Source: Acidovorax sp. Leaf160
Lineage (GTDB): Bacteria; Pseudomonadota; Gammaproteobacteria; Burkholderiales; Burkholderiaceae_C
DNA length: 64,000 bases
Direction of reading: 5' to 3'
NCBI RefSeq assembly: GCF_001424265.1
Contig: NZ_LMOV01000023.1
Location: 425,416 to 489,415 of the forward strand
Positions 63,294 to 64,000 of this stretch are shown in pieces (within the stretch, counting starts at the first letter, position 1; the number at the start of each line of letters is the position of its first letter). A program made the translations under genes and the position numbers. The notes below the pieces were generated by a model, which saw only the letters and a program-made list of their open reading frames with translations, was not told where the DNA came from and ran no database searches.

Positions 63294-64000
63294 TCAGAAC
63301 AACACGCGGCTGCGGATGGTGCCGGGCACCTGGGCCAGCTTGTCCTGCGCCAGGTCGGAAGAGACGGCGTCGATGTCGATCACCACGTAGCCCACCTTTT
63401 CGTTGGTCTGCAGGTACTGCGCGGCGATGTTGATCTGGTTGTCGGCAAACACCTGGTTGATGGCCGACAGAACGCCCGGCACGTTGCGGTGGATGTGCAG
63501 CAGGCGGTGCTTGCCGGGGTGGGCGGGCAGCGCCACCTCGGGGAAGTTCACCGAGGTGATCGACGTGCCGTTGTCGCTGTACTTGACCAGCTTCTCCGCC
63601 ACTTCCAGGCCGATGTTGGCCTGCGCCTCCATCGTCGAGCCGCCGATGTGCGGCGTCAGGATGACGTTGTCCATGCCGCGCAGCGGGCTGACGAACTCGT
63701 CCTTGTTCGAGCGCGGCTCGACCGGGAACACGTCGATGGCGGCGCCCAGCAGCTTCTTGGCGCGCAGGGCCTCGGCCAGCGGATCGATGTCCACCACCGT
63801 GCCGCGCGAGGCATTGAGCAAGATGGCGCCGGGCTTCATCGCCGCGATCTCGGCGGCGCCGATCATCCACTGCGTGGAGGGCAGCTCCGGCACGTGCAGG
63901 CTGACGATGTCGCTCTGCGCCAGCAGCGCCTGCAGCGACGGCGCCTGCCGGGCGTTGCCCAGCGGCAGCTTGTTGATCACGTCGTGGAAGACGACATGCA
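63294..64000 (-). CDS. serA: D-3-phosphoglycerate dehydrogenase SerA, C-terminal part (runs off right edge)
   Basis: First enzyme of serine synthesis; oxidises 3-phosphoglycerate with NAD. Only the 3' part is in the window (235 codons plus stop). It has HVVFHDVINKLPLGNARQAP, the NAD-domain LLNASRGTVVDIDPLAEALR, catalytic Glu/His region VEPRSNKDEF with ILTPHIGGSTMEAQANIG, and a C-terminal ACT domain (HRNVPGVLSAINQVFADNQI, then NIAAQYLQTNEKVGYVVIDI), as in the E. coli-like serine-inhibited form. An internal GTG (in HDVINK) is not the start, since the homologous reading continues to the window edge. Confidence 0.95.
   Translation of the reverse strand, partial: HVVFHDVINKLPLGNARQAPSLQALLAQSDIVSLHVPELPSTQWMIGAAEIAAMKPGAILLNASRGTVVDIDPLAEALRAKKLLGAAIDVFPVEPRSNKDEFVSPLRGMDNVILTPHIGGSTMEAQANIGLEVAEKLVKYSDNGTSITSVNFPEVALPAHPGKHRLLHIHRNVPGVLSAINQVFADNQINIAAQYLQTNEKVGYVVIDIDAVSSDLAQDKLAQVPGTIRSRVLF

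Overview
The window is GC-rich DNA with dense coding, and its gene orders are typical of Betaproteobacteria: rph-rdgB, yicC-gmk-rpoZ-spoT, hrcA/nadK-recN-rapZ, lolB-ispE-tRNA-prs-rplY-pth, fmdB-DUF502-aspS, ubiE-ubiJ-ubiB. Gene content, ubiquinone genes, a TPR gene before lolB and a dispersed GCTAT/ATAGC repeat that I recall from Acidovorax, Comamonas and relatives point to Comamonadaceae, most likely Acidovorax/Paracidovorax. This placement is inference from memory of families, not from a search.

Layout. 0-8 kb: nucleotide and RNA housekeeping (rdgB, rph, gmk, rpoZ, spoT, greB) with a Ser/Thr kinase-PP2C phosphatase pair set between rph and yicC. 8-11.2 kb: a gene-poor, AT-richer stretch with a small repeat-built proline-rich protein, an exported protein with an IPTL-CTERM-like tail, and two tRNA genes (Arg-ACG and a CAU tRNA that looks like Ile2). 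11.2-26.2 kb: hrcA, nadK, recN, rapZ, the oxidised-guanine repair genes mutM and mutY separated by a dynamin-like GTPase, a TPR protein, lolB, ispE, tRNA-Gln, prs, rplY, pth and a ferredoxin. 26.4-33.4 kb: a complete peptide-type ABC importer (two permeases, two ATPases, binding protein) followed by an amidase. 34.4-38.7 kb: a red-light module (heme oxygenase, bacteriophytochrome kinase, single-domain response regulator, degenerate histidine-kinase-like protein). 38.8-47 kb: small exported protein, LysE and EamA transporters, a DUF429 protein with an in-frame hexanucleotide repeat, a blue-light BLUF protein coupled to folE, cardiolipin synthase, a receiver-TPR protein whose phospho-Asp is Glu, and nudB. 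47-64 kb: CsgG-like lipoprotein, aspS, DUF502, fmdB, a sodium/solute symporter, the ubiquinone cluster, a diguanylate cyclase, a HIT protein, a giant FAD/Fe-S oxidoreductase and the end of serA.

The strongest unexplained signal is a family of nine short elements. Seven fit one template of 54 bp (53 in one copy): GCTAT at 1-5, ATAGC at 13-17, GCGC at 38-41, G(G/C)C near 46-48 and an A or T run at the end. One copy exactly bridges rph and rdgB and supplies the rph stop codon; another lies inside the 5' coding region of an ABC ATPase gene. A second notable structure is a terminator-shaped hairpin whose loop holds the ubiJ start codon. All positions were read by eye; no searches, folding or composition calculations were run.
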